From: Cypionkella sp.
GTDB taxonomy: Bacteria; Pseudomonadota; Alphaproteobacteria; Rhodobacterales; Rhodobacteraceae
Length of the DNA: 15,288 bases
Direction of reading: 5' to 3'
Assembly (NCBI GenBank): GCA_018063485.1
Contig: JAGPBG010000011.1
Coordinates: 1 to 15,288, forward strand
The notes below the pieces were generated by a model that saw nothing but the letters and a program-made list of their open reading frames with translations, ran no database searches and was not told the DNA's origin. Below, piece by piece: positions 7,201-15,116 of this stretch. Position 1 is the stretch's first letter; each line of letters starts with the position of its first letter. Position numbers and translations under genes: made by a program.

Positions 7201-7543
7201 TCAAACCTCTTTAGCCGACATGAAGATGGCAGGCCAGTGCTTTGATATCTATGGTGAAGCACGTTCTCGCCCTGTTGCGGATTTGCAAAGCCGGGTTTCC
7301 GAAGTCGCCCGATGCCCAGAAGGGCTGTCCGCTAATGGCTGTCCGCTCGCCAAACCAAAAAGGGTGCAGTCTCACCAAATCACCCCTGCGACAAAGCGCC
7401 CATACGCCATCTGGCAGCAAAATCCGGTGACAAAGGATTGGAATATCGTTGTGTTTGCTTAAAGATCAATAGCTTGAAGCCGATCACCCCATCAATTCGA
7501 TATAAATATAAATATCTATCATTCATCGAAATCTGCCGCCCAT
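7201..7543. other. Intergenic region between lpxR and the nos operon
   Basis: About 340 bases show no credible gene: short frames exist on both strands but have no ribosome site, family motif or sensible composition. The stretch holds an 11-bp direct repeat GGCTGTCCGCT (7323-7333 and 7337-7347, period 14). It also holds a markedly AT-rich block (about 7490-7530, with TATAAATATAAATATC) unlike the GC-rich surroundings, which may be part of the divergent promoter region. A half-site ATCAA is at 7465-7469 without a matching partner. I could not pick a confident -35/-10 pair. Confidence 0.5.
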
Positions 7544-7557
7544 TTGATCTCGGTCAA
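7544..7557 (+). promoter_or_regulatory. FNR/NnrR-type box upstream of nosC
   Basis: TTGAT-CTCG-GTCAA matches the FNR-family pattern TTGAT-N4-ATCAA in nine of ten conserved positions, and TTGAT-N4-GTCAA variants are known for NO-sensing Dnr/NnrR proteins. It sits 35 bases before the nosC ATG. Control of the nos operon by oxygen and NO through FNR-type proteins is well known in Paracoccus and Rhodobacter, which supports the assignment. If it is a class II activator site centred at -41.5, transcription would start right at the nosC ATG. Confidence 0.65.
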
Positions 7558-7592
7558 TGTGCTGCCACACAAAAGATCGCAAGGGTTCGCGT

Positions 7593-7967
7593 ATGAAATG
7601 CAGGATAAGCCATTCCTTGATCTGCCTGATGCTCTGCCTCTGTATGACAGTGGCAGGCGTTTCGCGTGGCATGGCGGGTGTTGCCATGGCGCGGGTGGCC
7701 GGGTCGATCGAGATGGTGATCTGCTCGGAAATCGGTGCCGAAACCATCCTCATTGATGCGCAAGGCGAACCACTTCCCCTACCCAGCCATATCTGCAAGT
7801 TCTGCCCCGAATGCGTTTTGGGCCATGCCCTGACCGGTTCCGCCGCAGCCATGGCTATTCCCCCCCAAAGCTGGCCCCGACCAGCCGAGTTTCCCCACCT
7901 CACGCTGCTGATCCAGCCACGCCCGATCCGGGCGCATCTGGCCCGTGGCCCTCCGAATGAGACCTGA
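7593..7967 (+). CDS. nosC: NosC-like small exported protein with CxxCxxC motif
   Basis: This 124-residue protein starts with a hydrophobic signal-like segment (about 5-28), followed by a short domain with ICSEIGAETILIDAQGE (43-59) and the cysteine motif CKFCPEC (C68, C71, C74). The pattern resembles DUF2946-type proteins. The first gene of the Paracoccus denitrificans nos cluster, nosC, encodes a small protein with CxxCxxC, and the position here, directly before nosR, is the same. Its function is unknown; a copper or redox role in the periplasm is only a guess. Start choice: AAGGG lies seven bases before the ATG at 7593. An in-frame ATG at 7557 overlaps the FNR-type box and has no ribosome site. 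The stop codon abuts the nosR ATG, so the two are co-transcribed. Confidence 0.75.
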   Translation: MKCRISHSLICLMLCLCMTVAGVSRGMAGVAMARVAGSIEMVICSEIGAETILIDAQGEPLPLPSHICKFCPECVLGHALTGSAAAMAIPPQSWPRPAEFPHLTLLIQPRPIRAHLARGPPNET

Positions 7968-9350
7968 ATGATGCGAATTCGTTTGTTCCTTTCCTCGATG
8001 CTTTGCACTCTGGTCCTTTGCCTTTTGGCGCTGGCGCATCCCGCGCAGGCCGAGGGCACCTTCCTTTCCAAATACATTGCTGATGTGCCCGCCTCGGAGC
8101 TGGTGGCCGGGGCCGATGGCTTTGGGCCGATTCGCGACGATCTGGCGGTGGCGTCGGTGCTCAAGGGCGGCGAGACCATCGGCTGGGCCTTCATCACCTC
8201 GGATTTCGTCGGCACCACCGGCTATTCCGGCAAACCCATCCATACGATGGTGGCCGTCGGCCTTGATGCCAAGGTGATTGGCGTGCGGCTGGTCAAACAC
8301 TCCGAACCCATCGTGCTGATCGGTATCCCCGATGCCAAGATGAAGGCGCTGGCCGCCGATTATACCGGGCTTGATCTGGTGAAAGAGGCCGCAGCCAATG
8401 GCACCGGCCATGATCTGAACATCATCTCGGGCGCCACTGTCACCGTCATGGTGATCGACGATTCGATCGTGCGTTCGGGCCTGAAAGTGGCGCGCACACT
8501 TGGGCTTGGCGGGCTGGTACCCGATGTTGTCACCGGCCCCACGGTCGAGATCAACCCCGATGCGGCCGCCGCCGCCGATTGGATGACGCTGGAAGGCGAT
8601 GGCACCCTGCGCCGCCTGTCGGTCGATGTGGGTCAGGTGAACGCGGCCTTTGAAGCCATGGGCGACGACCGCGCCACCTCGCGCCCCGAACCTGGTGCCC
8701 CCGATGCCGCCTATGTCGATATGAACATGGCGCTGGTCTCGGTTCCCGCCATTGGCAAGGCCCTCTTGGGCGACGCCGAATATGGCAACCTGGCCAAATG
8801 GTTGCAGCCGGGTGATCAGGCGATCATGGTGGTCGGTCGCGGCATCTATTCCTTCAAAGGTTCGGGCTATGTGCGCGGCGGCATCTTTGACCGCATCGTT
8901 CTGGTGCAAGACGATATCTCGATCCGCTTCCATGACAAAGCGCACAAGCGCCTGATGTCTGTCGCCGCCCCCGGCGCGCCCGATTTCACCGAAACCGACC
9001 TTTTCAAGATCCCCGCCGATCAGGGCTTTGATCCGGCAAAACCCTTCCGCCTGCAACTTCTGGTGCAGCGCCAGGTTGGCCCGACCGAGAAGGTCTTCAC
9101 CACCTTTGACCTTGGCTATCAACTGCCCGAGAAATACCTGCGCAAGATCGCGGCCCCTGCCGCCGCCCCTGCCGTGCAATCTGATGAAACAGCCGCACAA
9201 CAGGCCCTGTGGCAGCGCATCTGGCGCGACAAAACTCCCGAGATCATCGGCGTCGCGATCATGTTGTTCGTGCTGACCCTGGTGTTCTCTTTCAATTCAT
9301 CTCGACCAAGAACGAGCGCGCCTTCTTCTGGTTCCGCATCGGCTATCTGA
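7968..9350 (+). CDS. nosR: NosR, N-terminal part: signal peptide, periplasmic FMN domain, first membrane helix
   Basis: The reading frame gives 460 residues, of which about 440 are true NosR sequence. A signal peptide (1-28, AHPAQA) leads into a periplasmic FMN-binding domain. It carries the flavinylation motif SGATVT (154-159), where T159 should hold FMN through a phosphoester bond. The domain continues to about residue 395, followed by an alanine-rich linker and a membrane helix from about 425 (IIGVAIMLFVLTLVF). After F440 the frame leaves the family sequence and runs through a serine/arginine-rich tail to a stop at 9348-9350. NosR is thought to pass electrons to NosZ and is needed for its expression and activity in vivo. 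The ATG directly follows the nosC stop; a second ATG one codon later is equally possible. Confidence 0.88.
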   Translation: MMRIRLFLSSMLCTLVLCLLALAHPAQAEGTFLSKYIADVPASELVAGADGFGPIRDDLAVASVLKGGETIGWAFITSDFVGTTGYSGKPIHTMVAVGLDAKVIGVRLVKHSEPIVLIGIPDAKMKALAADYTGLDLVKEAAANGTGHDLNIISGATVTVMVIDDSIVRSGLKVARTLGLGGLVPDVVTGPTVEINPDAAAAADWMTLEGDGTLRRLSVDVGQVNAAFEAMGDDRATSRPEPGAPDAAYVDMNMALVSVPAIGKALLGDAEYGNLAKWLQPGDQAIMVVGRGIYSFKGSGYVRGGIFDRIVLVQDDISIRFHDKAHKRLMSVAAPGAPDFTETDLFKIPADQGFDPAKPFRLQLLVQRQVGPTEKVFTTFDLGYQLPEKYLRKIAAPAAAPAVQSDETAAQQALWQRIWRDKTPEIIGVAIMLFVLTLVFSFNSSRPRTSAPSSGSASAI

Positions 9351-10150
9351 CCGTCACGCTGGTATTCCTCGGCTGGTATGCCAACGCGCAGCTTTCCGTC
9401 GTCAACCTGATGGCGCTGTTTGGTGCGCTGATGAACGGCTTTAGCTGGCAGGCCTTCTTGCTTGATCCGCTCACCTTCATCCTGTGGTTCTCGGTCGCCG
9501 CTGCCCTCTTGTTCTGGGGCCGGGGTGCCTATTGCGGCTGGCTTTGCCCCTTTGGAGCGCTGCAAGAACTGACCAACCGTGTTGCCAAATTCTTTCATGT
9601 GCCGCAATGGACCCTGCCTTGGGGCCTGCATGAACGCCTCTGGCCGATCAAATACATGATCTTCCTGGGCCTTTTCGGCGTCTCGCTGATGAGCATCGAA
9701 CAGGCCGAGCATCTGGCCGAGGTAGAGCCCTTCAAAACCGCCATCATCTTGAAATTCGTCCGCGCCTGGCCTTTCGTCGCCTATGCGCTGGCGCTGCTGG
9801 CGGCCGGGCTTTTCGTCGAACGCTTCTACTGCCGCTATCTTTGCCCGCTTGGCGCTGCCCTTGCGATCCCGGCCCGGATGCGGATGTTCGATTGGCTGAA
9901 GCGCTACAAGGAGTGTGGCAACCCCTGCCAGACCTGCGCCCATCAATGCCCGGTTCAGGCGATCCACCCCACGGGTGAGATCAACCCCAACGAATGCATA
10001 GACTGCCTGCATTGCCAGGTTCTCTATCAGTCCGAAACCACCTGCCCAGTGGTCATCAAGAAGCTGAAGCGGCGCGAATCCGCCTCGGCCAGCCCGGCCC
10101 GCACTGCGGCCATCCAGGGGCACCCCAATGTTCCCAATCTGAAAAACTGA
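9290..10150 (+). CDS. nosR: NosR, C-terminal part: membrane domain with CxxxCP motifs and two [4Fe-4S] clusters
   Basis: The frame continues the NosR sequence from 9290 ([20 protein letters not shown]) for 286 residues to the normal end. Several transmembrane helices carry the two cytoplasmic CxxxCP motifs, CGWLCP (82-87 of this part) and CRYLCP (181-186). A ferredoxin-like tail holds C209, C213, C216, C220-P and C236, C239, C242, C252-P, ligands for two [4Fe-4S] clusters. All expected residues are intact. No ribosome site or start codon fits this frame near 9290. An upstream GTG at 9209 would make an N-terminus of unrelated sequence. Hence it is the second half of a broken gene, not an independent one. 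nosZ follows within 13 bases. Confidence 0.85.
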   Translation, partial: FQFISTKNERAFFWFRIGYLTVTLVFLGWYANAQLSVVNLMALFGALMNGFSWQAFLLDPLTFILWFSVAAALLFWGRGAYCGWLCPFGALQELTNRVAKFFHVPQWTLPWGLHERLWPIKYMIFLGLFGVSLMSIEQAEHLAEVEPFKTAIILKFVRAWPFVAYALALLAAGLFVERFYCRYLCPLGAALAIPARMRMFDWLKRYKECGNPCQTCAHQCPVQAIHPTGEINPNECIDCLHCQVLYQSETTCPVVIKKLKRRESASASPARTAAIQGHPNVPNLKN

Positions 10151-10163
10151 AAGGATGCATGAA

Positions 10164-12107
10164 ATGCAAGAGGACAACAAAACACGGATCAGCCGCCGAG
10201 GCCTTCTGGGCTACAGCGCGGGTGGTATCGCCGCCGCCGGAGCCTTTGGTGCCGGTCGCCTGACCCTCGCCGGTGGCGTCGCGGGCCTTGCCGCCACCAC
10301 CGCAACCAGCGCGCTGGCATCCGGCGATGCAACCGGCGCTGTAGCACCGGGGCAGCTTGATGAATATTACGGCTTCTGGTCTTCGGGCCAAAGCGGCGAG
10401 ATGCGCATCCTGGGCGTCCCGTCGATGCGCGAATTGATGCGCGTTCCGGTGTTCAACCGCTGCTCGGCCACCGGTTGGGGCCAAACCAACGAATCCAAGC
10501 ATATTCTGATGGAGAATATGACCGAAAAGACCAAGAAGCACCTCGCTGCCAACGGCAAGACCGTACATGACAACGGCGATTTGCACCACGTCCACATGTC
10601 CTACACCGAGGGCAAATACGATGGCCGCTTCATCTATATGCAAGACAAGGCCAATACCCGCGTTGCCCGCGTGCGCGGCGATGTGATGAAATGCGACAAG
10701 ATCCTTGAGATTCCGAACGCCAAGGCCATCCACGGCATGCGTCCGCAAAAATGGCCACGCTCGAACTATCTGTTCTGCAACGGCGAGGACGAGGCTCCGC
10801 TGGTCAACGACGGCTCGACCATGATGGACGATTCAACCTATGTGAACATCTTCACGGCCGTTGACGCCGATGAAATGAAGGTCGCATGGCAGGTGATCGT
10901 GTCGGGCAACCTCGACAACACCGATTGTGACTATGAAGGCAAATGGGCATTCTCGACCTCGTATAACTCGGAAATGGGCATGACCCTTGCCGACATGACG
11001 GCGGCAGAGATGGACCACGTTGTTGTTTTCAACATCGCCGAGATCGAAAAGGGCATCGCCGCTGGTGATTTCCAAGAGCTGAACGGCTGCAAGATCATCG
11101 ACGGTCGCAAGGGCCAGAACAAGAACTACACCCGCTACATCCCGGTCGCCAACAACCCGCACGGGTGCAACATGGCACCCGACAAAAAGCACCTCTGCAT
11201 CAACGGCAAACTCTCGCCCACGGTGACGGTGATCGACGTGACCAAACTGGATGCGCTGTTCACCTCGGATATCGACCCCCGCTCGACCGTGGTGGCCGAA
11301 CCCGAACTGGGCCTTGGCCCGTTGCACACCGCCTTTGACGGCGCAGGCAATGCCTTCACCTCGCTCTTCCTCGACAGCCAGGTTGTGAAGTGGAACATCG
11401 AAGACGCCATCAAGGCATATGCTGGCGAAAAGATCGACCCGATCAAAGACCGGATCGACGTGCATTATCAGCCCGGCCACCTGAAGACCACCATGGGCGA
11501 AACCCTTGATGCTGATGGGAAATGGCTGGTTTGCCTGTGCAAATTCTCGAAAGACCGTTTCCTGAACGTAGGCCCCCTGAAGCCCGAGAACGATCAGTTG
11601 ATCGACATCTCTGGCGACAAGATGAAGCTGGTGCATGACGGCCCGAACTTTGCCGAACCGCATGACGCCATCGCGGTTCACGCCTCGATCGTCAACCCGC
11701 TGTCGGTCTGGGATCGTAAAGATCGCATGTGGGCCGAAACCCGCAAACAGGCCGAAGCCGATGGCGTCAACCTTGACGACTGGCAGGATTTCGTGATCCG
11801 CGACGGAAACAAGGTGCGGGTCTACATGTCCTCGCAGGCCCCTAACTTCGCTCTGGAATCCTTTACGGTGACCGAGGGCGACGAGGTGACTGTCTGCGTC
11901 ACCAACCTTGACGATATCGACGATCTCACCCACGGCTTCACCATGGGCAACCACGGCGTTGCGATGGAAATCGGCCCGCAGGCGACCTCTTCGGTTACCT
12001 TCGTTGCCGCAAATCCGGGCATTTACTGGTATTACTGCCAGTGGTTCTGCCACGCCCTCCACATGGAGATGCGCGGCCGGATGTTCGTTGAACCGAAAAA
12101 GGGTTGA
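10164..12107 (+). CDS. nosZ: Nitrous oxide reductase NosZ (clade I, Tat-exported)
   Basis: This 647-residue periplasmic enzyme reduces N2O to N2, the last step of denitrification. A Tat signal with SRRGLLG (10-16) precedes a hydrophobic stretch and marks clade I. The seven-bladed propeller holds all seven CuZ histidines: H141 and H142 (DLHHVHM), H190, H333 (NPHGCNM), H388, H439 and H500. The C-terminal cupredoxin domain holds the CuA ligands H590 (THGFTMGN), C625, W627, C629, H633 and M636 in [12 protein letters not shown]. The sequence is complete and undamaged, which contrasts with nosR. Start choice: GAAAGG ends nine bases before the ATG at 10164. An in-frame ATG at 10155 touches this ribosome site and would add three residues. 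Expression should depend on the FNR-type promoter before nosC, and possibly on further promoters not seen here. Confidence 0.98.
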   Translation: MQEDNKTRISRRGLLGYSAGGIAAAGAFGAGRLTLAGGVAGLAATTATSALASGDATGAVAPGQLDEYYGFWSSGQSGEMRILGVPSMRELMRVPVFNRCSATGWGQTNESKHILMENMTEKTKKHLAANGKTVHDNGDLHHVHMSYTEGKYDGRFIYMQDKANTRVARVRGDVMKCDKILEIPNAKAIHGMRPQKWPRSNYLFCNGEDEAPLVNDGSTMMDDSTYVNIFTAVDADEMKVAWQVIVSGNLDNTDCDYEGKWAFSTSYNSEMGMTLADMTAAEMDHVVVFNIAEIEKGIAAGDFQELNGCKIIDGRKGQNKNYTRYIPVANNPHGCNMAPDKKHLCINGKLSPTVTVIDVTKLDALFTSDIDPRSTVVAEPELGLGPLHTAFDGAGNAFTSLFLDSQVVKWNIEDAIKAYAGEKIDPIKDRIDVHYQPGHLKTTMGETLDADGKWLVCLCKFSKDRFLNVGPLKPENDQLIDISGDKMKLVHDGPNFAEPHDAIAVHASIVNPLSVWDRKDRMWAETRKQAEADGVNLDDWQDFVIRDGNKVRVYMSSQAPNFALESFTVTEGDEVTVCVTNLDDIDDLTHGFTMGNHGVAMEIGPQATSSVTFVAANPGIYWYYCQWFCHALHMEMRGRMFVEPKKG

Positions 12108-12110
12108 GCC

Positions 12111-13433
12111 ATGAAACTGGGGCGTTTTCTTGCGGCATACCTGATGCTTGCGCCGATGGCGCAGGCGGCGGATATTGCCACAACCCCGCAAACGCCCCTG
12201 CAAACCACCATCGCCGGGGCCTCTCCCGGCGATGTGATCACCTTGCCGGCGGGGACTTATGGCCCCGTCACCGTTGATCGCCCGCTAACCCTGTCTTGCC
12301 TGCCCGGTGCAACCCTTGACGGCGGCGGCAAAGGCACCGTGTTGCTGATCACCTCCTCCGATGTCATCGTCAGGGGCTGCACCATCACCGGATCGGGCAG
12401 CCGCAATCAGGCCATTGATTCCGGGGTGAAAGTGATCAAAGGTGCCGATCGCGCCCTGATCGAGAACAACACCCTTTTCAACAACATGCACGGCATAGAT
12501 TTCCATGGCAGTGCCGATTCCACAGCACGCGGCAATTCAATCGAAGGTCGGCAAAACCACCGTATGAATGAGCGTGGCAACGGCTTTTATGTCTGGAACT
12601 CGCCCGGCGTTGTGATCGAAAACAACTCTGTACGCTATGGCCGCGACGGGATTTTCTCGAATACCTCGAAACGCGACACCTACCGCAACAACCTCTTTCG
12701 TGATCTGCGTTTCGCCATCCACTACATGTACACCAACGACTCCGAAGTTTCAGGCAACATCAGCATCGGCAACCATCTGGGCTTTGCCATCATGTTTTCC
12801 GAAAGGGTCAAGGTGCTGAACAACCGAAGCCTTGGCGACCGCAGGCACGGCGTCATGCTGAATTTCGCCAACAGATCCGATTTTGTCGGCAATCTGGTAC
12901 GCGGCGCAGACAAATGCACCTTTATCTATAACGCCAACCGCAATCTGATCGCGGACAACCGCTTTGAAAACTGCGATATCGGCATCCATTTCACTGCCGG
13001 GTCCGAACGCAACGCCATCACCGGCAACGCCTTTATCGGCAACCGTACACAGGTGAAATATGTCGGCACCCGCAATATCGAATGGAGCCTTGACGGGCGT
13101 GGCAACTATTGGTCCGATCTGCCCGCCTTTGATCTGAACGGCGACGGTTTCGCCGACAGCCCGTTCCGCCCGAATGATCTGATGGATTCGATCCTGTGGT
13201 CGCAGCCCGCCGCCAGCCTTTTGCTTGGCTCTCCCGCCGTGCAACTGATCCGCTGGTCGCAATCGAGTTTCCCTGCAACCCTTCCCGGTGGTATCCTTGA
13301 CAGCCATCCCCTGATGGCCCCGATCGAGATACGCCTGCCCGCTGACATTGCTGCGATGGAGGCTGAAACGGCCGGTCGCTGGCTGAAAGACCAAAGTTAT
13401 GACGCTGACATTGACGCTGAACAAACTCACTAA
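12111..13433 (+). CDS. nosD: NosD, periplasmic beta-helix protein for copper-site maturation
   Basis: This 440-residue protein has a signal peptide (about 1-19, ending AQAA). It is followed by a long right-handed parallel beta-helix (about 35-330), seen as repeated N-rich turns such as IENNTLFNNMHGIDF, IENNSVRYGRDGIFS, ITGNAFIGNRTQ and LIADNRFENCDIGIHF. A family-typical NYWSDLPAFDLNGDGFAD segment sits near 338-355. NosD works with NosF and NosY, and with copper brought by NosL, to assemble the sulfide-bridged CuZ centre of NosZ. The gene starts 3 bases after nosZ and overlaps nosF by 35 bases, so it sits firmly inside the operon. Its C-terminus DADIDAEQTH lies in a short tandem repeat shared with the beginning of nosF. 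Confidence 0.96.
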   Translation: MKLGRFLAAYLMLAPMAQAADIATTPQTPLQTTIAGASPGDVITLPAGTYGPVTVDRPLTLSCLPGATLDGGGKGTVLLITSSDVIVRGCTITGSGSRNQAIDSGVKVIKGADRALIENNTLFNNMHGIDFHGSADSTARGNSIEGRQNHRMNERGNGFYVWNSPGVVIENNSVRYGRDGIFSNTSKRDTYRNNLFRDLRFAIHYMYTNDSEVSGNISIGNHLGFAIMFSERVKVLNNRSLGDRRHGVMLNFANRSDFVGNLVRGADKCTFIYNANRNLIADNRFENCDIGIHFTAGSERNAITGNAFIGNRTQVKYVGTRNIEWSLDGRGNYWSDLPAFDLNGDGFADSPFRPNDLMDSILWSQPAASLLLGSPAVQLIRWSQSSFPATLPGGILDSHPLMAPIEIRLPADIAAMEAETAGRWLKDQSYDADIDAEQTH

Positions 13434-14298
13434 AACCTATCAGGGCGTTGCTGCTCTGAGCGGGGTTTCCCTGACGGTCGCTCCCGGTGAACGGGTGGCG
13501 CTCTTGGGCCATAACGGCGCGGGCAAATCCACGATGATGAAGATCATCCTTGGCTTGATCCCCTATGATTCAGGCGAGATTTCCGTGGCAGGCGATGCCC
13601 CCGGCGGCCCAGTGGCGCGCGGGGCAACCGCCTATCTACCTGAAAACGTGGCCTTTCACCCGGCACTGAGCGGGCTGGAGCAAATCCGCTATTACCTGTC
13701 CCTGCGCGGCGAAAACCCCGCCAAGGCGATGGAGCTGTTAGAGCGCGTCGGCCTTTCCGCCGCCGCCAAGCGCCGCATCGGCACCTATTCCAAGGGGATG
13801 CGTCAGCGCGTCGGCCTTGCGCAAAGCCTGATCGGCACCCCGAAACTGCTGGTGCTGGACGAACCCACCTCGGGCCTCGATCCGGTGTCCCGCCGCGATT
13901 TCTATACGCTTCTCGATGGGCTTGCCGCTACCGGCGCCTCGATCCTGCTGTCGTCGCACGCGCTGACCGAGGTTGAAGCTCGCACCGACCGTATCCTGAT
14001 CCTGTCCAAAGGCGCACTCGTCGCCGAAGGCTCGCTGCCCGATCTGCGCCGCCGCGCCGCCCTGCCGGTGGCGCTGCAGATCCTGCCCCGTGCTGGCGCA
14101 ACTGACCGGCTGCGCGCGGCCCTGCCAGCAGCCACGCTCGGCGATGGCGGCATCTTGTCGCTCACCTGCGCGCAGGATGAAAAGCTGGCCCTGCTGTCGC
14201 AGATCACTGCCATGGGCGCGGACATCGCCGATCTTGAGGTGCTGCCCCCCAGCCTTGAAGACATCTACAGTCATTTCAGCCGGAGGGACGGGCAATGA
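13399..14298 (+). CDS. nosF: NosF, ABC transporter ATP-binding protein
   Basis: This 299-residue ATPase has Walker A GHNGAGKST (37-45), signature SKGMRQ (131-136), Walker B LLVLDEP (150-156) followed by the D-loop SGLD, and switch histidine H187 (SSHAL). The Q-loop position reads YLPENVAF (79-86), where a glutamine is not apparent; I recall this PEN form from other NosF proteins. With the permease NosY it forms the ABC complex that, with NosD, supports CuZ assembly, probably by handling a sulfur species or driving NosD conformations. Start: the ATG at 13399 lies inside nosD. The next ATG, in the Walker A region, is too late, so this start stands, though its ribosome site is weak. It overlaps nosY by four bases. 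Confidence 0.96.
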   Translation: MTLTLTLNKLTKTYQGVAALSGVSLTVAPGERVALLGHNGAGKSTMMKIILGLIPYDSGEISVAGDAPGGPVARGATAYLPENVAFHPALSGLEQIRYYLSLRGENPAKAMELLERVGLSAAAKRRIGTYSKGMRQRVGLAQSLIGTPKLLVLDEPTSGLDPVSRRDFYTLLDGLAATGASILLSSHALTEVEARTDRILILSKGALVAEGSLPDLRRRAALPVALQILPRAGATDRLRAALPAATLGDGGILSLTCAQDEKLALLSQITAMGADIADLEVLPPSLEDIYSHFSRRDGQ

Positions 14299-15116
14299 AC
14301 CGCATCCTCGCCACCGCCGGGGCCGAATTTCGCATCGCTCTGCGCAACCGTTGGGTAAGCATCGCCATGGCAATGATGGTGCTGTTTTCGCTGGTGCTGT
14401 CCGCCGCTGGCTCTGCGCCCTCGGGCGCACTTGGGGTAGATCGGCTCTCGGTCACCGTCGCCAGCCTGACCAGCCTATCGGTCTATCTGGTGCCGCTCGT
14501 CGCCCTGCTGATTTCCTTTGATGCCGTCGCGGGCGAAGTTGAGCGCGGCACCCTGCCGCTCCTCCTCACCTATCCGATAGGCCGGGCAGAGGTGCTGATC
14601 GGCAAACTACTTGCCCATCTGGCCATCCTCGCGCTGGCCGTCGCCGCAGGCTACGGCGTCGCCGCAATCGCCGCGCTGAGTGTGGACAGCAATGCAATGA
14701 CAGGTCTGCCTGCCCTCTGGCGGCTCACATGGTCGTCGCTTGTGCTGGGGGCGACGTTCCTTGGCGCGGGCTATGCGATTTCGGCCCTGTCTCGCCGTCC
14801 TTCGGGTGCGGCCGGCCTCGCCATCGGCCTTTGGCTGGTGCTGATCGTCCTCTACGATCTGGGCCTTCTGGCTGCAGTGGTGGCCGACAATGGCGGGGCT
14901 TTCACCCTGCATGTGTTCCCCTATGCCCTGCTCGCCAACCCCGCCGATGCATTCCGCCTCTTTAACCTGTCAGCCTCCCAAGCTACCGCCGCCGCTGCTG
15001 GCGTGGCCGGGGCGGCGCAAACCATCCCGGTGTGGCAATCGCTGGCATCCTTGCTGATCTGGCCTATCCTCGCCCTTGGCCTTGCCACCGCCGCGTTCAG
15101 AAAGGTGGTCCCATGA
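14295..15116 (+). CDS. nosY: NosY, ABC transporter permease
   Basis: This 273-residue integral membrane protein has about six hydrophobic helices, near residues 21-38, 55-75, 103-125, 145-165, 170-196 and 246-267. The cytoplasmic loop FDAVAGEVERGTLPLLLTYP (75-94), with the E-ERG-L pattern, is typical of this permease family and should couple to NosF. Together with NosF and NosD it matures the copper centre of NosZ. Its start overlaps the nosF stop and its stop overlaps the nosL start, both as ATGA, which implies translational coupling along the operon. The predicted helix limits are by eye. Confidence 0.94.
   Translation: MNRILATAGAEFRIALRNRWVSIAMAMMVLFSLVLSAAGSAPSGALGVDRLSVTVASLTSLSVYLVPLVALLISFDAVAGEVERGTLPLLLTYPIGRAEVLIGKLLAHLAILALAVAAGYGVAAIAALSVDSNAMTGLPALWRLTWSSLVLGATFLGAGYAISALSRRPSGAAGLAIGLWLVLIVLYDLGLLAAVVADNGGAFTLHVFPYALLANPADAFRLFNLSASQATAAAAGVAGAAQTIPVWQSLASLLIWPILALGLATAAFRKVVP

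Larger units (their letters stand above)
7968..10150 (+). pseudogene. nosR: nosR locus, one gene broken by a one-base frameshift
   Basis: Joined across a single missing base at about 9288-9290, the two frames give one NosR of about 727 residues, a normal length for the family, with all expected domains in order. As written, translation from the nosR start ends at 9350 after 460 residues, the last 20 or so being out-of-frame. The halves are described separately. Confidence 0.8.

Noticed and set aside
7211..7462. Short open frames on both strands in the lpxR-nosC gap
   Set aside because: No ribosome sites, no recognisable motifs, and composition like non-coding DNA; I could not support a gene.
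7779..9200. Long open frame on the minus strand (about 470 codons) opposite nosC/nosR
   Set aside because: It lies wholly opposite well-supported NosC/NosR coding sequence, has no family motif or ribosome site, and is rich in His/Gly/Arg as expected for the complement of GC-rich codons.
9209..9289. GTG at 9209 as an independent start for the second nosR half
   Set aside because: The residues it would encode before 9290 are the out-of-frame reading of NosR and resemble nothing; no ribosome site is present.
10833..12203. Long open frame on the minus strand opposite nosZ
   Set aside because: It is opposite fully conserved NosZ sequence and has no recognisable domain; a consequence of codon bias.
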